Shown in pieces: positions 37,118 through 47,918 of a stretch of 64,000 nt of DNA; position 1 is the first letter of the stretch, and every line of letters begins with the position of its first letter. The notes under the pieces are model-generated. The model was not told where the DNA came from and searched no databases. It saw nothing but the letters and a program-made list of their open reading frames with translations. Source of the DNA: Tetranychus cinnabarinus. Lineage: Eukaryota > Arthropoda > Arachnida > Trombidiformes > Tetranychidae. Location: contig WHVY01000001.1 in assembly GCA_022266195.1 (NCBI GenBank), forward strand, positions 15,190,001 through 15,254,000, written 5' to 3'. The translations under genes and the position numbers were made by a program.

Positions 37118-38356
37118 GAAATAGATTTTTTTCAAACTAAATTTTTTAAATGTAAAATGGCATGAAGAATATAACAGTGTTAACAATTTTTTTATATTCG
37201 AAGCCGTTTTCGAGATAATGGCCTTAAAATTTTTTTTTCATAAACCAAATCATTTCTGATAGAACTTGACATGCAGATCATGAATATAAAATCAGTTTTT
37301 TGATGCGATGTCCAGTTGCTGAATTAATTTGAAAAAAGTGACAAAAAAGTAAAGAGAAAAGCTATTTTATTTCAAAGTACACTCGATATTCGTGAACCAC
37401 GATCAAAACCCATTTTTCCTATGTAGTTTTGATTCTGTATCTGTTGATGTTAATATGATTTGATTATCATCCTGCTAAATACATTCAAAATGCATTCAAA
37501 TGTTGCTCTATGGTGAAGTATTGCTGGTGGTTTATGGAACACTCTATATTCGTGAACCACAATCAAAACCCATTTTTCCTATGTAGTTTTTGATTCTGTA
37601 TCCAGCAATATTGATATGGTTTGATTATCATCCTGCTAAATGCATTCAAAAGATCTTTGTGTTAATTTATCAAGAATCAAGCCGCAAGACACTCATTATT
37701 TTTGTTTTTCGCACATAGATGCTTCGAGTCATGTAATTTTATATCTGAAATCAGTTATTTGCAACAATCTAGGTATCAGATGTGCGTCTAGGCTTAAATA
37801 AATTTGAAAGATAAATTAATGTAACAAATGTATTTAGCAGGATGATAATCAAACCATATCAATACTGCTGGATACAGAATCAAAAACTACATAGGAAAAA
37901 TGGGTTTTGATTGTGGTTCACGAATATAGAGTGTTCCATAAACCACCAGCAATACTTCACCATAGAGCAACATTTGAATGCATTTTGAATGTATTTAGCA
38001 GGATGATAATCAAATCATATTAACATCAACAGATACAGAATCAAAACTACATAGGAAAAATGGGTTTTGATCGTGGTTCACGAATATCGAGTGTACTTTG
38101 AAATAAAATAGCTTTTCTCTTTACTTTTTTGTCACTTTTTTCAAATTAATTCAGCAACTGGACATCGCATCAAAAAACTGATTTTATATTCATGATCTGC
38201 ATGTCAAGTTCTATCAGAAATGATTTGGTTTATGAAAAAAAAATTTTAAGGCCATTATCTCGAAAACGGCTTCGAATATAAAAAAATTGTTAACACTGTT
38301 ATATTCTTCATGCCATTTTACATTTAAAAAATTTAGTTTGAAAAAAATCTATTTCC
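37118..38356. mobile_element. Large fold-back (FB-like) palindromic element, 1.24 kb
   Basis: Left arm 37118-37645 and right arm 37829-38356 are near-perfect reverse complements of about 527 bp around a 183-bp spacer. Each arm also carries an internal direct duplication of about 105-115 bp (37377-37492 and 37542-37645, mirrored on the right) containing attcgtgaaccac and catttttcctatgtag. There is no coding capacity. Long arms with internal repeats and a short loop are typical of fold-back transposons. It ends 116 bp downstream of the glucosylceramidase A stop codon. Confidence 0.85.
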
Positions 38357-38471
38357 AGGCATTTTTCCCTATTCTTTCTGTCCTCCTCCTTTATTTTAAT
38401 ACTGTATTACTAATAAAATTTAAACTTTAAAATCAATTAACATGAAGGTTATCCGAGTTGAATTTGTTTAA

Positions 38472-40424
38472 TCAACTATTGTTAATGACTAGTGTTCGGA
38501 ATGAACGAGGCCCGAGAGTTAAACCAACTACATTTTCGGCAAATCCTTCAATAGCCAAGTTGGCAGCATAATCATTGTTGTTTACGGTAATAACAACAAG
38601 TTGATTTTCATCAGTTTTAAATACAGTCGATCTAACATTATCATCTGGATTAGTAACTTTAAAACCTAATCTGGTTGACCCTGGTTTCAAAAATTTACTG
38701 AAATGAGCCAGTGCATAGTACATCGGCTGCTTATAATATTCTTGTTTTTCAGCATTCACAATTATCGCAGCATCGGCAAAATTTGATACCCAATTAGGTC
38801 CACCAATCATGTCAAGAGCAAGATTCCAATCTACCCAACCTGAACTCCAATGATTCATATTTCCAACTAAATCATTTGCATATTCTTCACCTCTGCTCCA
38901 TGAACCTAACTTCACTATGGATTGGAGAAGAAATGTTTAGAAAAAGATATTAGTTCTATACCGAATTATGATTGATTAAAAAATTGTATAAAATGAATAA
39001 CATTCATTACCTTCTGGATTTTTATAGCTCAAACCAGTACATGCTTCAGTCGATAATATGAAATAATCTGGATAAAATTTATGAGTTATGTCGAATTGGT
39101 CGAAACCAAACTGTGCATTTTCATACCAATGAACAGCAATACCAGAAACATATCGTGCTGCAATTGGGAAATTTAAGACTCTTGCTGCATAACGAAATAG
39201 TAATGATACATTGTCATCAAGTATCATTAATTTAAGCTTATCCTTGCCATAGCCTGCAGCTTCGAGGCTCGGGCCAAGATCTTTAAATATCCAGAACATC
39301 ATTTGCTCAGGAGATAATCCAAGACAGTTGAAAGGGTAATAAGGATTGAAACCAGCACCTGGTTCGTTCATAGTAGTCAATCCCCAAAACTCAAGTCCAT
39401 GCTTCTTATATTCGTCTAAAAATCTGAAGAGTGCGAAAATATTCAGATGGTTATATTAATTATTGTTATGTATTGATAGAATTATCTGGTTGGTTCAGAA
39501 TGAATGGAATGGAAGATAAAAGGATAATGACAGATTTTCAAAAAGGCTGAGTTAACGAGATAATGAAGCAAGTACAGAATCCCTATGGTTCTACATATGT
39601 TAAATTTCAAGAGTAACAAGTGATACATACTTTACAATGTAATTGGCCATTGCTTTGTAATGAGCTTCTCCTGGATCACCAATCAAGATTCCTGTACCAT
39701 TAATCTTTTGTTGATATTTCATCCAAGCTGGAGGTGACCACATGCTACCAAATAATTTCAAGCCTCCAGAAAAATCATTTGCTAGTTTAATATAAGGAAT
39801 CTGTTGTTAAGGTGTAAATAATGGAAAGATATTGAAAACATTGAGCGTCAAGAGCGGATAATCACCATTTATGGCATAATAATTTACCTTGTATTCTAAA
39901 TCCTCTTCGGCCAGTGCGAAATGAGTCCAGTTCAAATCTTGGTAATCATCTTGATAAGTGTAAGGACGAGTTGAAAAATCAGATCCACCAATGGGTACTC
40001 GACCCATGTTATACTCCAATCCATCTTTACCAAAATAATCACGAATCAGGTCCAAGACCAATTTATCTGGAAGTGATTTAATGTTAATTCCAGCAGCATC
40101 GGTAAAAGCACCTCCAAAACCAATAATTTGTTGATAAGTTTCGTTAACATTTATTGATAGTTTAATGGAATCAGCTGTAACTGTATTAACAAGCGTCGTA
40201 GGATCTAATGTATCTTTATGGAATCGATGCTCATCTCTATCAGATACATAAGAGTAAATGAACCCTTTTGGTGGATTAGTCACTGGTTCAAATGAATCAC
40301 ATTCAAGTTCATTGCAAACACAAACGAAAGAATCGTCTTTGAATTTTCTTTTGTGGCAACCGTCAGTCTTGACTGTATTGATGAAAAGTAACAAAACTAT
40401 TGTACAAGCGAGTAATTTATCCAT
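38472..40424 (-). CDS. Glucosylceramidase (GH30), copy A, 4 exons
   Basis: Exons 40424-39888, 39800-39631, 39423-39011 and 38914-38472 join in frame to 520 residues, the usual length for lysosomal acid beta-glucosidase. A signal peptide (MDKLLACTIVLLLFINTVKT) is followed by the GH30 (beta/alpha)8 core with GFGGAFTDAAGIN and SPPAWMK. The acid/base Glu lies in TTMNEP (about residue 256) and the nucleophile Glu in STEACTG (about 362). The enzyme would cleave glucosylceramide to glucose and ceramide in lysosomes or secretions. No breaks are seen. It is the inverted paralogue of 51262-53349 and lacks the MITE present in that copy's intron 2. Confidence 0.93.
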
Positions 40425-40483
40425 GGTTTAACTCGGCGAAATCCAAGTCAATTAATATCTCGAATTTGAAAGAGTTCCAGCAA

Positions 40484-40489
40484 TTTATA
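40484..40489 (-). promoter_or_regulatory. TATA box of glucosylceramidase A
   Basis: TATAAA on the minus strand lies 60 bp upstream of the start codon. The same GGTATAAATTGCTGG context occurs at the equivalent place upstream of copy B. Confidence 0.6.
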
Positions 40490-41462
40490 CCTAAATCACT
40501 GACTTAATCTCATAATGATTGATCTTTAATTGGTCTGACAAATGGTGAGTACAAATAAACAGTGTGATAAGAATTGAAATTAACTGGAATTCAAATTGTG
40601 ATAGTCAGGCAATAATAATATTATCAAGAAATCAAAGGATCACTGATAAAGTAAACTAGGTTATTAATAATTTTCTGTTCAGCGCAAATAATTTTATAAT
40701 GATCAATTTAGCACTAAATGAATTTTTATTAATAAATTTCCATGAAAATTAACGCCTCAAAGAGTTCTCGATCAGTTTGTACTAAAAATTTGATAAATAC
40801 AATGGAATTCTCATGATTCAAAATTATAATGAATTTTCCCGACTTTTTTGTACTGTCCTCACGACAGAACTGTCGTGATCGCTAATAATGCTACTTCGTG
40901 AGATTAACGTGCTGGCTATTTTTCTCTTATATTTAGGTTGAATAGCCTGTTTATGGTTGCTTATCTAACAAAAAATTAATGATTTAATTTCGAGATTTCT
41001 TGATGTTTTAGACAATTCGTGTAATATCCCGAATTAAAACCAGTATTTATTTACAGTACAGTATTTGTGAATAAAATTGAATCTACAGTAAAACCTCTCA
41101 AAGATTGTGAGAAACATCTAGCGGATTTGACGTTTAACCCCGCTTTTACAATGCAATTATGTTAAATATTTCAAAGAGTTGCACAAACAATATCGCTAGG
41201 GGCAGGACCGCTCACAACCTTTGAGAGTTAGCCTAATGGGTTAACTCCAACGGCGATAAGGCTGCTAACTTTCATATGTTGTGTTCTAATTTCATATTTC
41301 AAATGGTAAAGACAGCTAAAAAAAGCGTAATACATTTGAAGGTCATTACAATATGTTGGGTAATCAAGTCTTAAAAACGGTTTTTTCTAATTTGAAGTTG
41401 TTCTTCAAATTTCAAGCATTTTTTGTCGTATTTATGTTTAATTTTACACTGGTAAAGTTTTA
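40490..41462. other. Shared 5' flank of the duplication, then AT-rich spacer
   Basis: From 40425 to about 40660 the sequence is the reverse complement of the flank of copy B (about 51030-51261). Beyond that no coding content is seen up to the recombinase relic. Confidence 0.5.
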
Positions 41463-41906
41463 GCCTCAAGAGGAAGAGAGGAACATCGAGCTCTTCAAAT
41501 CGAGCAATTTATCATTTGTAATTCTGATGGAAATATTTACCTTAAATTTTGGCCAATTTTAAGAAAAAATGACCATGATAAAGTGTTGTACCATTAGATG
41601 AGGAAAGAGCAGATCATACATTATGATGATCCAAAAAATAACACCTCATTTGTGAAAATAATCATGAAATATTTGAATTTTTTACCTGAAAAACAAGGTC
41701 CATTTTATCGTAGGCCCTTGGAATCAACTAATGGAATAGCTTTTTCCAAACAGTTAGTTGGAATCAATACTTTATCAAATATGTTGAAAAACCTTTTTTC
41801 CCAAGCTGGAATCGATATGACAAATAGGAATATTTCAAACCATGGCTTAAGAGCCACTAGTGCTAATGAACTTATGCAATCTGGATTTGAAATACCAACA
41901 AAATGA
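41463..41906 (+). pseudogene. Crypton-type tyrosine recombinase relic
   Basis: The frame starts at a possible acceptor (TTTTAG at 41458-41463) with ASRGREEHRALQIEQF and runs to a TAG just before 41598, then reopens to 41906. It contains QGPFYRRPLE, the aligned TLSNMLKNLFSQAGI and NHGLRATSANELMQSGFE. The first Arg of RGREEHR and the HGLR motif match the conserved R and HxxR catalytic positions of eukaryotic (Crypton-derived, DUF3504-like) tyrosine recombinases. The final catalytic Tyr region is missing. The in-frame stop and truncation indicate a dead copy. Confidence 0.65.
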
Positions 41907-42693
41907 AATGATGAAAATTCTTTGTAATTGCTGCTCAATTTGTTGTCTTAACTAATGGTGAATTTGTGTTAAATGAAAATACATTTCTTGCATAAATTGA
42001 AGCTGATAATGTTCAATTTTGCTCAAACTGTTGACTCATGAAATCATAACTTTTGACAGAGTTTCAGATGTCAATAGTTTATGTTAATGTGTCTGTCCAT
42101 CAGTATTTCATTTGTTAATATACTCTCAAAATTCAATATCGCATCACAAGATCTCCAGCTTTCAATGCATCAATTGTACAATACTCATAATAGTGTGTTT
42201 AGTCATCCTGGCGACCCCCATGTTTCAACTGAACCAAATATTTTCCAACATTGAAACATACTCCGTTGGAGAGTGCAATTCAAGAGCTTTTTATTGATAT
42301 ATTGTGAAGCTAATCTCTTTTCCCCTCATTTTCTACCCCCTTTTCTTCCTCATTTTTCCTTTGTCCCTTACTATAGCCCGAGGGTAAACATCTGCATTTG
42401 TAATTTATTGCTTTGTTTACTGCTTCTTGCTTCCCGTTTTATGACCTTGTTTACTCTTCCCTTTTTCCCATTTTCTCGAAGGAGCAACAAGAAAAGAAAA
42501 GATCACTTAAGTTGGGATGTTGGGTACAAGTACATCATCCTTCTAATCTCTGTACCCGTATCCTAAGTTTTGTCCGTTTATTTAAGCTTTTTCTTGACTC
42601 TTTTTAAAATGAAATAAAGAACTATGCTTATACTTATACCTATGCTCACTTTTTATTTTTAAAACCAAAACTCACATTCTTAATTTTTTCACA
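41907..42693 (+). mobile_element. Spacer and 5' LTR of the Ty3/gypsy element (right end at 42693)
   Basis: The LTR end is defined by ...ttttttcaca followed directly by a tRNA primer site at 42694. A poly(A) hexamer in gaaataaag (about 42611) and a TATA-poor, pyrimidine-rich body precede it. The left LTR boundary cannot be placed because no second LTR is found after the pol region. Short frames here are not genes. Confidence 0.5.
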
Positions 42694-42710
42694 TGGAGGT
42701 TCCACCGAGA
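42694..42710 (+). other. Primer-binding site complementary to tRNA-Gln
   Basis: TGGAGGTTCCACCGAGA is exactly complementary to the 3' end of animal tRNA-Gln including CCA (TCTCGGTGGAACCT plus CCA). It directly follows the LTR end, as expected for the minus-strand primer site of an LTR retrotransposon. Confidence 0.75.
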
Positions 42711-42842
42711 GCCTGATAACCTGTTAATGGTCCTACGGGAAAATGTCTTATGCTCACTTAACAGACTCAGGTTACTTATTTGTATCAACTTCTTCTCTTT
42801 TTATTTCATCCTCATACTTCCTTACGAATTGTTTACTTCTTA

Positions 42843-44679
42843 CGAGGGAACCGTCAGAAGTGTCCGATCGATATTTTTACGAAACATACATATATTTGTT
42901 CTACTCACACTCAAACTTTATTCAAAAATAGTTTCAGCTGCCACCTCTCAGAAATGAGCGTGGGGCAGGGTGAGAAAGTGGTTACAACAAAGCGTTTTCT
43001 TACAATGACCACACATGATGAAAGCACTTTTGCCACATTCAGGGTCACATTTTTTGCCTTCAACATTGAAAAGTATTACTGCAGGGTGTACAAAGCTATC
43101 CATGTCAACTGGGTAACCTGCCTTTTTCCATGCGTATTTTATAAAATCATAAAAGACTGGAGCCCGTAGTTGATTCCATATGAGAGTCTGCATTCTTATA
43201 ATGTTTCTTCTCTCATGAAGCACAATATCAAGTCCATCCAGTAGAATTCTTTCAGTGAACCTCCTGTAGAAATCCTTCCATTGCCTAAAGAAATATACAT
43301 CGAGTGGTTGTAGGAATGAGGTTGATCCAGGTGGTAGGGTCTTTAAGGTTATCGACTTCCCTTCTACTTGGAACATTTGCGCATCTCTCTGGTTGGTGAG
43401 GGAGTCCAGAATTAAACACGCTTTATTCCCTATCGATGGTACCAAACATCTATCACGCCACTCAATCAACGTTTGCTTTTCCACTTTTCCAGAACGAGTA
43501 CAAGTTAAAAATAAACCTGGTATATGCGGTAAACTTTCCCGAACTCTTGGACCAAACTCTCCATTTACTTCTTGCAAAACAATCATGAAGTGTGGAGCAA
43601 GTCTACCCTGCATGTTTATCATCGGCTGAATGGTATAAGAATGGGTAGTTGCTCTTGCGGACCCTATCTGGCAGACAGTGTTCCTTTCACCTCTAAATGA
43701 CAAAGTACGGCTACTGTGCATTTCATATTGAAATCCTGATTGATCGCTGTTTATAATCTCACTAGTAGCAAAATGAGGCATAATGTTGTCTGAAAAATCC
43801 AGCAAAAACGCTGCTCCATTGTTTTCTATTTCTTCCTGTTCGTCAGTGTATTTTCTCGTAACAAATTTTGTAATTTTTCTAGAAACAATGGCGTTCTTTT
43901 GCTTAAAACGTCTTATCCAAGGTTCGCTACAAATGAAACCTTCCAGTCCAACTTCAGTTGCTTTCTCGATAGCCCATCTTCTAATTTCACGATCGTGAAT
44001 GGCAACTCCAAGCTCTCTTGCCGATTTGAACTTATTCCAAGTAAACTCTGTTACTAACGCGAATTTTTCACGTGTTGTTCCAGCATTTGCCAAATAATCA
44101 CGAAACCTTGAAATGTATCTTGAATGTTTCACCCTCCTGAACGTGTGGGAAACAGATCTAAAAGAATGTCCTTGGTCTACATAATCTATCACACGTTGCA
44201 TATAATCATTAGAGAAGAAATCACCCGAAATGTTGCACTGTTCTTCCACCGGTGTGTATGTAGAATCTTCTTCCGATTCATCGAAAATAAGTTCATCACA
44301 ATTATCCATTTCATATGTTCGAGAGCCATCCAAACTGTTAAGAAGGTTTACCATAGTGTCGATCAATTGCTCGTCGTCCTGGAAGCAGTCTCTGCGTCTT
44401 GCAGGCAATTTAGCTCGAATTCGATCTAAAAGTTGGTCAGCGGTTAAGCCCATTTTAAGTAGTGAACTCGATAATTAGTAAAAAAATACACAAAAATCAA
44501 AAATAAATGAAAAAACACTCTTTAACAGCTTTTTTACGCTAAAAGAATAAGCTAGAATAGAAAACGGAAACGGAAGAGATGGCAGCTAAAACTCAACGGA
44601 TGTTATTTTTGAAAGGTCTACAATCGATATAATCGATCGATACATCGATATCGATCGGACACTTCTGACGGTTCCCTCG
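42843..44679 (-). mobile_element. Tc5-like DNA transposon, apparently complete
   Basis: Perfect 32-bp terminal inverted repeats at 42843-42874 and 44648-44679 begin CGAGGGAACCGTC. Both ends are flanked by TTA, a 3-bp target duplication of the TNA type known for Tc5. The element is 1837 bp and contains one uninterrupted transposase gene on the minus strand. Several ATCGAT motifs cluster next to the right end (44626-44659). It is inserted in the leader of the gypsy element, between its primer-binding site and gag. Confidence 0.9.
42948..44453 (-). CDS. Tc5-like (CENP-B/DDE) transposase
   Basis: This is a single uninterrupted 501-residue frame. Residues about 110-205 contain a CENP-B/Tc5-type helix-turn-helix DNA-binding region (IRRWAIEKATEVG, PWIRRFKQK). 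The DDE_1 catalytic core follows with Asp237 in NSDQSG, Asp350 in LILDS and Asp385 in LQPLDVY. The last 35 residues form a Cys/His-rich cluster (CDPECG, CGHC, CCNH) that could bind zinc. It would cut and rejoin the element ends in the nucleus. It has no introns and no stops, so it may be recently active. A decayed relative lies at 62545-63240. Confidence 0.88.
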   Translation of the reverse strand: MGLTADQLLDRIRAKLPARRRDCFQDDEQLIDTMVNLLNSLDGSRTYEMDNCDELIFDESEEDSTYTPVEEQCNISGDFFSNDYMQRVIDYVDQGHSFRSVSHTFRRVKHSRYISRFRDYLANAGTTREKFALVTEFTWNKFKSARELGVAIHDREIRRWAIEKATEVGLEGFICSEPWIRRFKQKNAIVSRKITKFVTRKYTDEQEEIENNGAAFLLDFSDNIMPHFATSEIINSDQSGFQYEMHSSRTLSFRGERNTVCQIGSARATTHSYTIQPMINMQGRLAPHFMIVLQEVNGEFGPRVRESLPHIPGLFLTCTRSGKVEKQTLIEWRDRCLVPSIGNKACLILDSLTNQRDAQMFQVEGKSITLKTLPPGSTSFLQPLDVYFFRQWKDFYRRFTERILLDGLDIVLHERRNIIRMQTLIWNQLRAPVFYDFIKYAWKKAGYPVDMDSFVHPAVILFNVEGKKCDPECGKSAFIMCGHCKKTLCCNHFLTLPHAHF

Positions 44680-44706
44680 TTAGTAAATAACTGTTTTAGT
44701 TCCACC

Positions 44707-46470
44707 ATGCCTGACTCTAATACCGACACCGGTTCAACGCGAACCCTGTATCACCAGACTATTATCCCACGAGGGCCTAAAATTCAAAACTTTGACGGGT
44801 CTACCCGTGTGAATCAATTTATCAGTGACTTAGAAAGTCTTGCTCTTGCTTTCGATTGGGACGACAAGAGAAAAGTTAATCATGTCCCTATGTATTTGGA
44901 GGGTGCCGCTAAGAAGTGGTATACTCAGGAAGTTAGACCACACTTTGCTACCTTTGGGTGGACAGCTCTCGTGTCTGAGATGCGGAATTTCTTCTTACCC
45001 TCGGACTATATGACTTGCCTTCGTGATGAATTGAGAAACCGGCGCCAACTCAGAAGTGAATCGGTCTCATCTTATATTGTAGACATTAGGGATCTTTGTG
45101 CCAATGTGAATCCGGATATGACTGAGAAGGAAATTCTCGACTTTCTTTTTGCTGTTTTGTTACCCCACTTGAAGAGTAAAATGAGCGAATGGGAACCAGA
45201 CATCATAAAAAAGTTCATAGAAAGTGCAAAGAAAGCCGAACGAGCTCAGGGCATTTCCAATGATCACTCATCTTCGAATTCTGATGTGACAGCAACCCAA
45301 GTTCAGTTGGAACAGTTGACGGATCTGGTGAAAACATTACAGCTTGATCTCCAACGGAACAAGCAACAATCAGACGAGTCTTCCTTTTTGACTCGCCCTG
45401 GATCGATAAGAGAGCGAACAGTAGATAGTCGACCAGTATGCTGGAGGTGTAATCGACCAGGGCATCATCAGAGCAATTGTCGGGTAAATCGTTCTTTCAG
45501 AAGTTATCCGTTACAGTACCAGCAAAATTCACCATCCTATGATCATCCACCTAACATAGTGCCAACTAATCATCCACCTTTTTACAATCAATATCGAACG
45601 CCAATTCAACAACCGGTCTTCTACAATCAATATCGAACACCGAATTACCAGCCAGCTCCTTACCAATATCAACGCCAACAACCACCAAATATGTATCAAG
45701 TCTCTCATTTCGAAGCCTCTTTTCAACCAACAAATCAATCGCACCGGGAAAGTTATCCACAACCAGCATTACCTGCTCCGCCACGTAATCACCATGTCCA
45801 ATCGAACAATTATCGTGTGCCTAACCGAACTCCATCAAGTAATCGGCCTCGGTCTCCAACTAATCATTTAATTTCCGAGGATGAAAGTGTGACCAGGAGA
45901 CATGTGTTTTGTGAGACCCGAGTAGGGCCTGTGTTCCTCCGTGCGATGATAGACACTGGGTCAGTAGTGTCCATCATTAAAAGATCTAAATTACCGCCGA
46001 GACAAGTTATTTCTAGCTACACCGGACCCGGTGTCAAGTCTGCCAGTGGTCATCACCTTTACATCTTAGGACACGTCGACTTGCCGGTTGAAGTGGAGGG
46101 AACTGGAAAACCAATAGTGACGCGGCTGTTAATCGCACCCGATGATTTTGACTACGGTTTGCTACTGGGAAATGATTACAATACACCAGCCAAACTGCAG
46201 TTGGATCTTGGAACCATGAACATAATGAATGATAAGTCTGACCATACTACTCTTGTTGCAAATCCCTCATCCTCTCCTCAAACTTCCCTCAGTTCCTCTG
46301 ATCCTCAAATTGTAACTAGCCTCGAAGTCGAAGGCCTAGTCAGTTTAGATCTCGACTCTACTTCAGAGTCCACTTGTCTTGCCATGAATTTCCTTACTGT
46401 ACCAAACGGTCCAAACCCTCATTTTGACTCACGTAAACTTGAACTAGCAGACTTGAACGAGAGTGAATGA
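44707..46470 (+). CDS. Ty3/gypsy Gag-protease open frame
   Basis: This 587-residue frame starts 28 bp after the right end of the nested transposon. It has a retrotransposon Gag domain (FLEGAAKKWY-like LEGAAKKWY), a CCHC zinc knuckle CWRCNRPGHHQSNC at about residue 245, a Pro/Gln/Tyr-rich linker and an aspartic protease with ALIDTGS-like AMIDTGS at about 415 followed by LLLGNDY. It would package the RNA and mature the polyprotein. It ends at a stop before reverse transcriptase. Confidence 0.85.
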   Translation: MPDSNTDTGSTRTLYHQTIIPRGPKIQNFDGSTRVNQFISDLESLALAFDWDDKRKVNHVPMYLEGAAKKWYTQEVRPHFATFGWTALVSEMRNFFLPSDYMTCLRDELRNRRQLRSESVSSYIVDIRDLCANVNPDMTEKEILDFLFAVLLPHLKSKMSEWEPDIIKKFIESAKKAERAQGISNDHSSSNSDVTATQVQLEQLTDLVKTLQLDLQRNKQQSDESSFLTRPGSIRERTVDSRPVCWRCNRPGHHQSNCRVNRSFRSYPLQYQQNSPSYDHPPNIVPTNHPPFYNQYRTPIQQPVFYNQYRTPNYQPAPYQYQRQQPPNMYQVSHFEASFQPTNQSHRESYPQPALPAPPRNHHVQSNNYRVPNRTPSSNRPRSPTNHLISEDESVTRRHVFCETRVGPVFLRAMIDTGSVVSIIKRSKLPPRQVISSYTGPGVKSASGHHLYILGHVDLPVEVEGTGKPIVTRLLIAPDDFDYGLLLGNDYNTPAKLQLDLGTMNIMNDKSDHTTLVANPSSSPQTSLSSSDPQIVTSLEVEGLVSLDLDSTSESTCLAMNFLTVPNGPNPHFDSRKLELADLNESE

Positions 46471-47918
46471 AAAGTAACGGAAGAAGTTCTCTACGACTAT
46501 CAGGACACTTTTAGCTTTCGAAAAACATCAGTTAGGAAATTGTCATTTATTTTATCACAGTATTGAAACCGGTCATCATCCACCAATTCATAGCCATCCG
46601 TATCCTAATTCCCCACACCAACGAGAGATGGTAAATAAACAAATTGAATTAATGTTAGAGTTAGGGAGAATTCGAATGACGAATTACTCCTATCGTTTTA
46701 GTTCCAAAAGCGGACGGGGAAAGTAGGTTATGTGTTGATTTAAGAAAGGTGAACGCTGTAACTAGGAAAGATGTGTACCCGATGCCCAATATCGATCACA
46801 TTTTATCTTCTTTGAAAGGGTGCACTTACTTCACCTCTTTAGATTTAAATGCCGGATATTGGCAAATCTTTGTGAACCCAGAACATTCTGACCCAAAACC
46901 CAAAACAGCTTTTGTCACTCAAGACGGATTGTACGAATTCGTGCGAATGCTTTTTGGTTTAACCAATGCTCCAGCCACCTTTCAGAGAACGATGGATGTT
47001 GTTTTGGCAGGGTTAAAGTATAATCAGTGTATGGTCTATCTCGACGATATAGTCATATTTGCATCCTCTTTCGATGAATTGGTCACTAGAACCAAGAATG
47101 TTCTCAATGCTCTTAGAAGAACCAATCTTACTATTAAGATTGAAAAATGTGAGTGGGCTGTGCGAGAAATGCTCTTTTTGGGCCACATTATTAATGAAAA
47201 GGGAATCAAAACGGATCCTAAAAAGGTAGAGGATGTAAGAAACTTTCCTACACCTAAGACCGTAACTGATATCAGGAGCTTTGTGGGTTTGTCAGACTAC
47301 TATCGTAAATTTATTCCTAAATTTTCAGAATTAGTATCGCCCTTGACCAAACTCACAAGGAAGAATGCTCAATTCCAGTGGGGTATAGAACAGGATTTTG
47401 CTTTTCATAAAGTGAAAGAGCTTTTGTCCTCTGACCAACTCCTGATACATTATAATGCTTCAATTCCGCTGGAAATCCATTGTGATGCGTCCGGAATCGG
47501 AATTGGTGCTGTCCTAATGCACCGGCTCGAGTGTGGAAAGCAACCGGTTCGGTATATGAGTAGACTGTCACAAGATGCAGAAACTCGGTATTCGACAACA
47601 GAAAAGGAATGTCTCGCGATTGTTTTTGCCTTTGAAAGATTCAAACCTTTCTTAAGCGTACCCTTCACTCTCTACACTGATCATAAAGCCCTGTGGTGGT
47701 TGAAGAATAAAGATAAGTTGCCGGATCGCCTATTGAAATGGGCTATCCAATTAGATCAGTTTGATTTTGAAATCAAATACAAACAAGGCAAAGCAAATGT
47801 TGTCGCAGATTGTTTATCAAGATTCCCCTCGAATCCCAGTGCTCCCTTCGAAGAACCGCTAGAGCGGTACGCAATTCATGCGATTGCTTATTCAGGTGCA
47901 GTTTTTGCTGCACAGTAA
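46471..47918 (+). pseudogene. Ty3/gypsy reverse transcriptase/RNase H, broken at its 5' end
   Basis: Sequence 46471-46748 shows RT-like fragments in more than one frame with stops, so frameshifts separate Gag-protease from RT. The open part 46749-47918 carries RT motifs SLDLNAGYWQI, FGLTNAPATFQ and the catalytic YLDD, then RNase H with HCDASGIGIGAVL, TTEKECLAIV and YTDHKAL. A stop at 47916-47918 cuts it from integrase. The element is not able to make a complete Pol as it stands. Confidence 0.85.

Noticed and set aside
42273..42957. Overlapping plus-strand frames in and after the gypsy LTR
   Set aside because: They lie in LTR and leader sequence with a clear primer site and have no coding signature.
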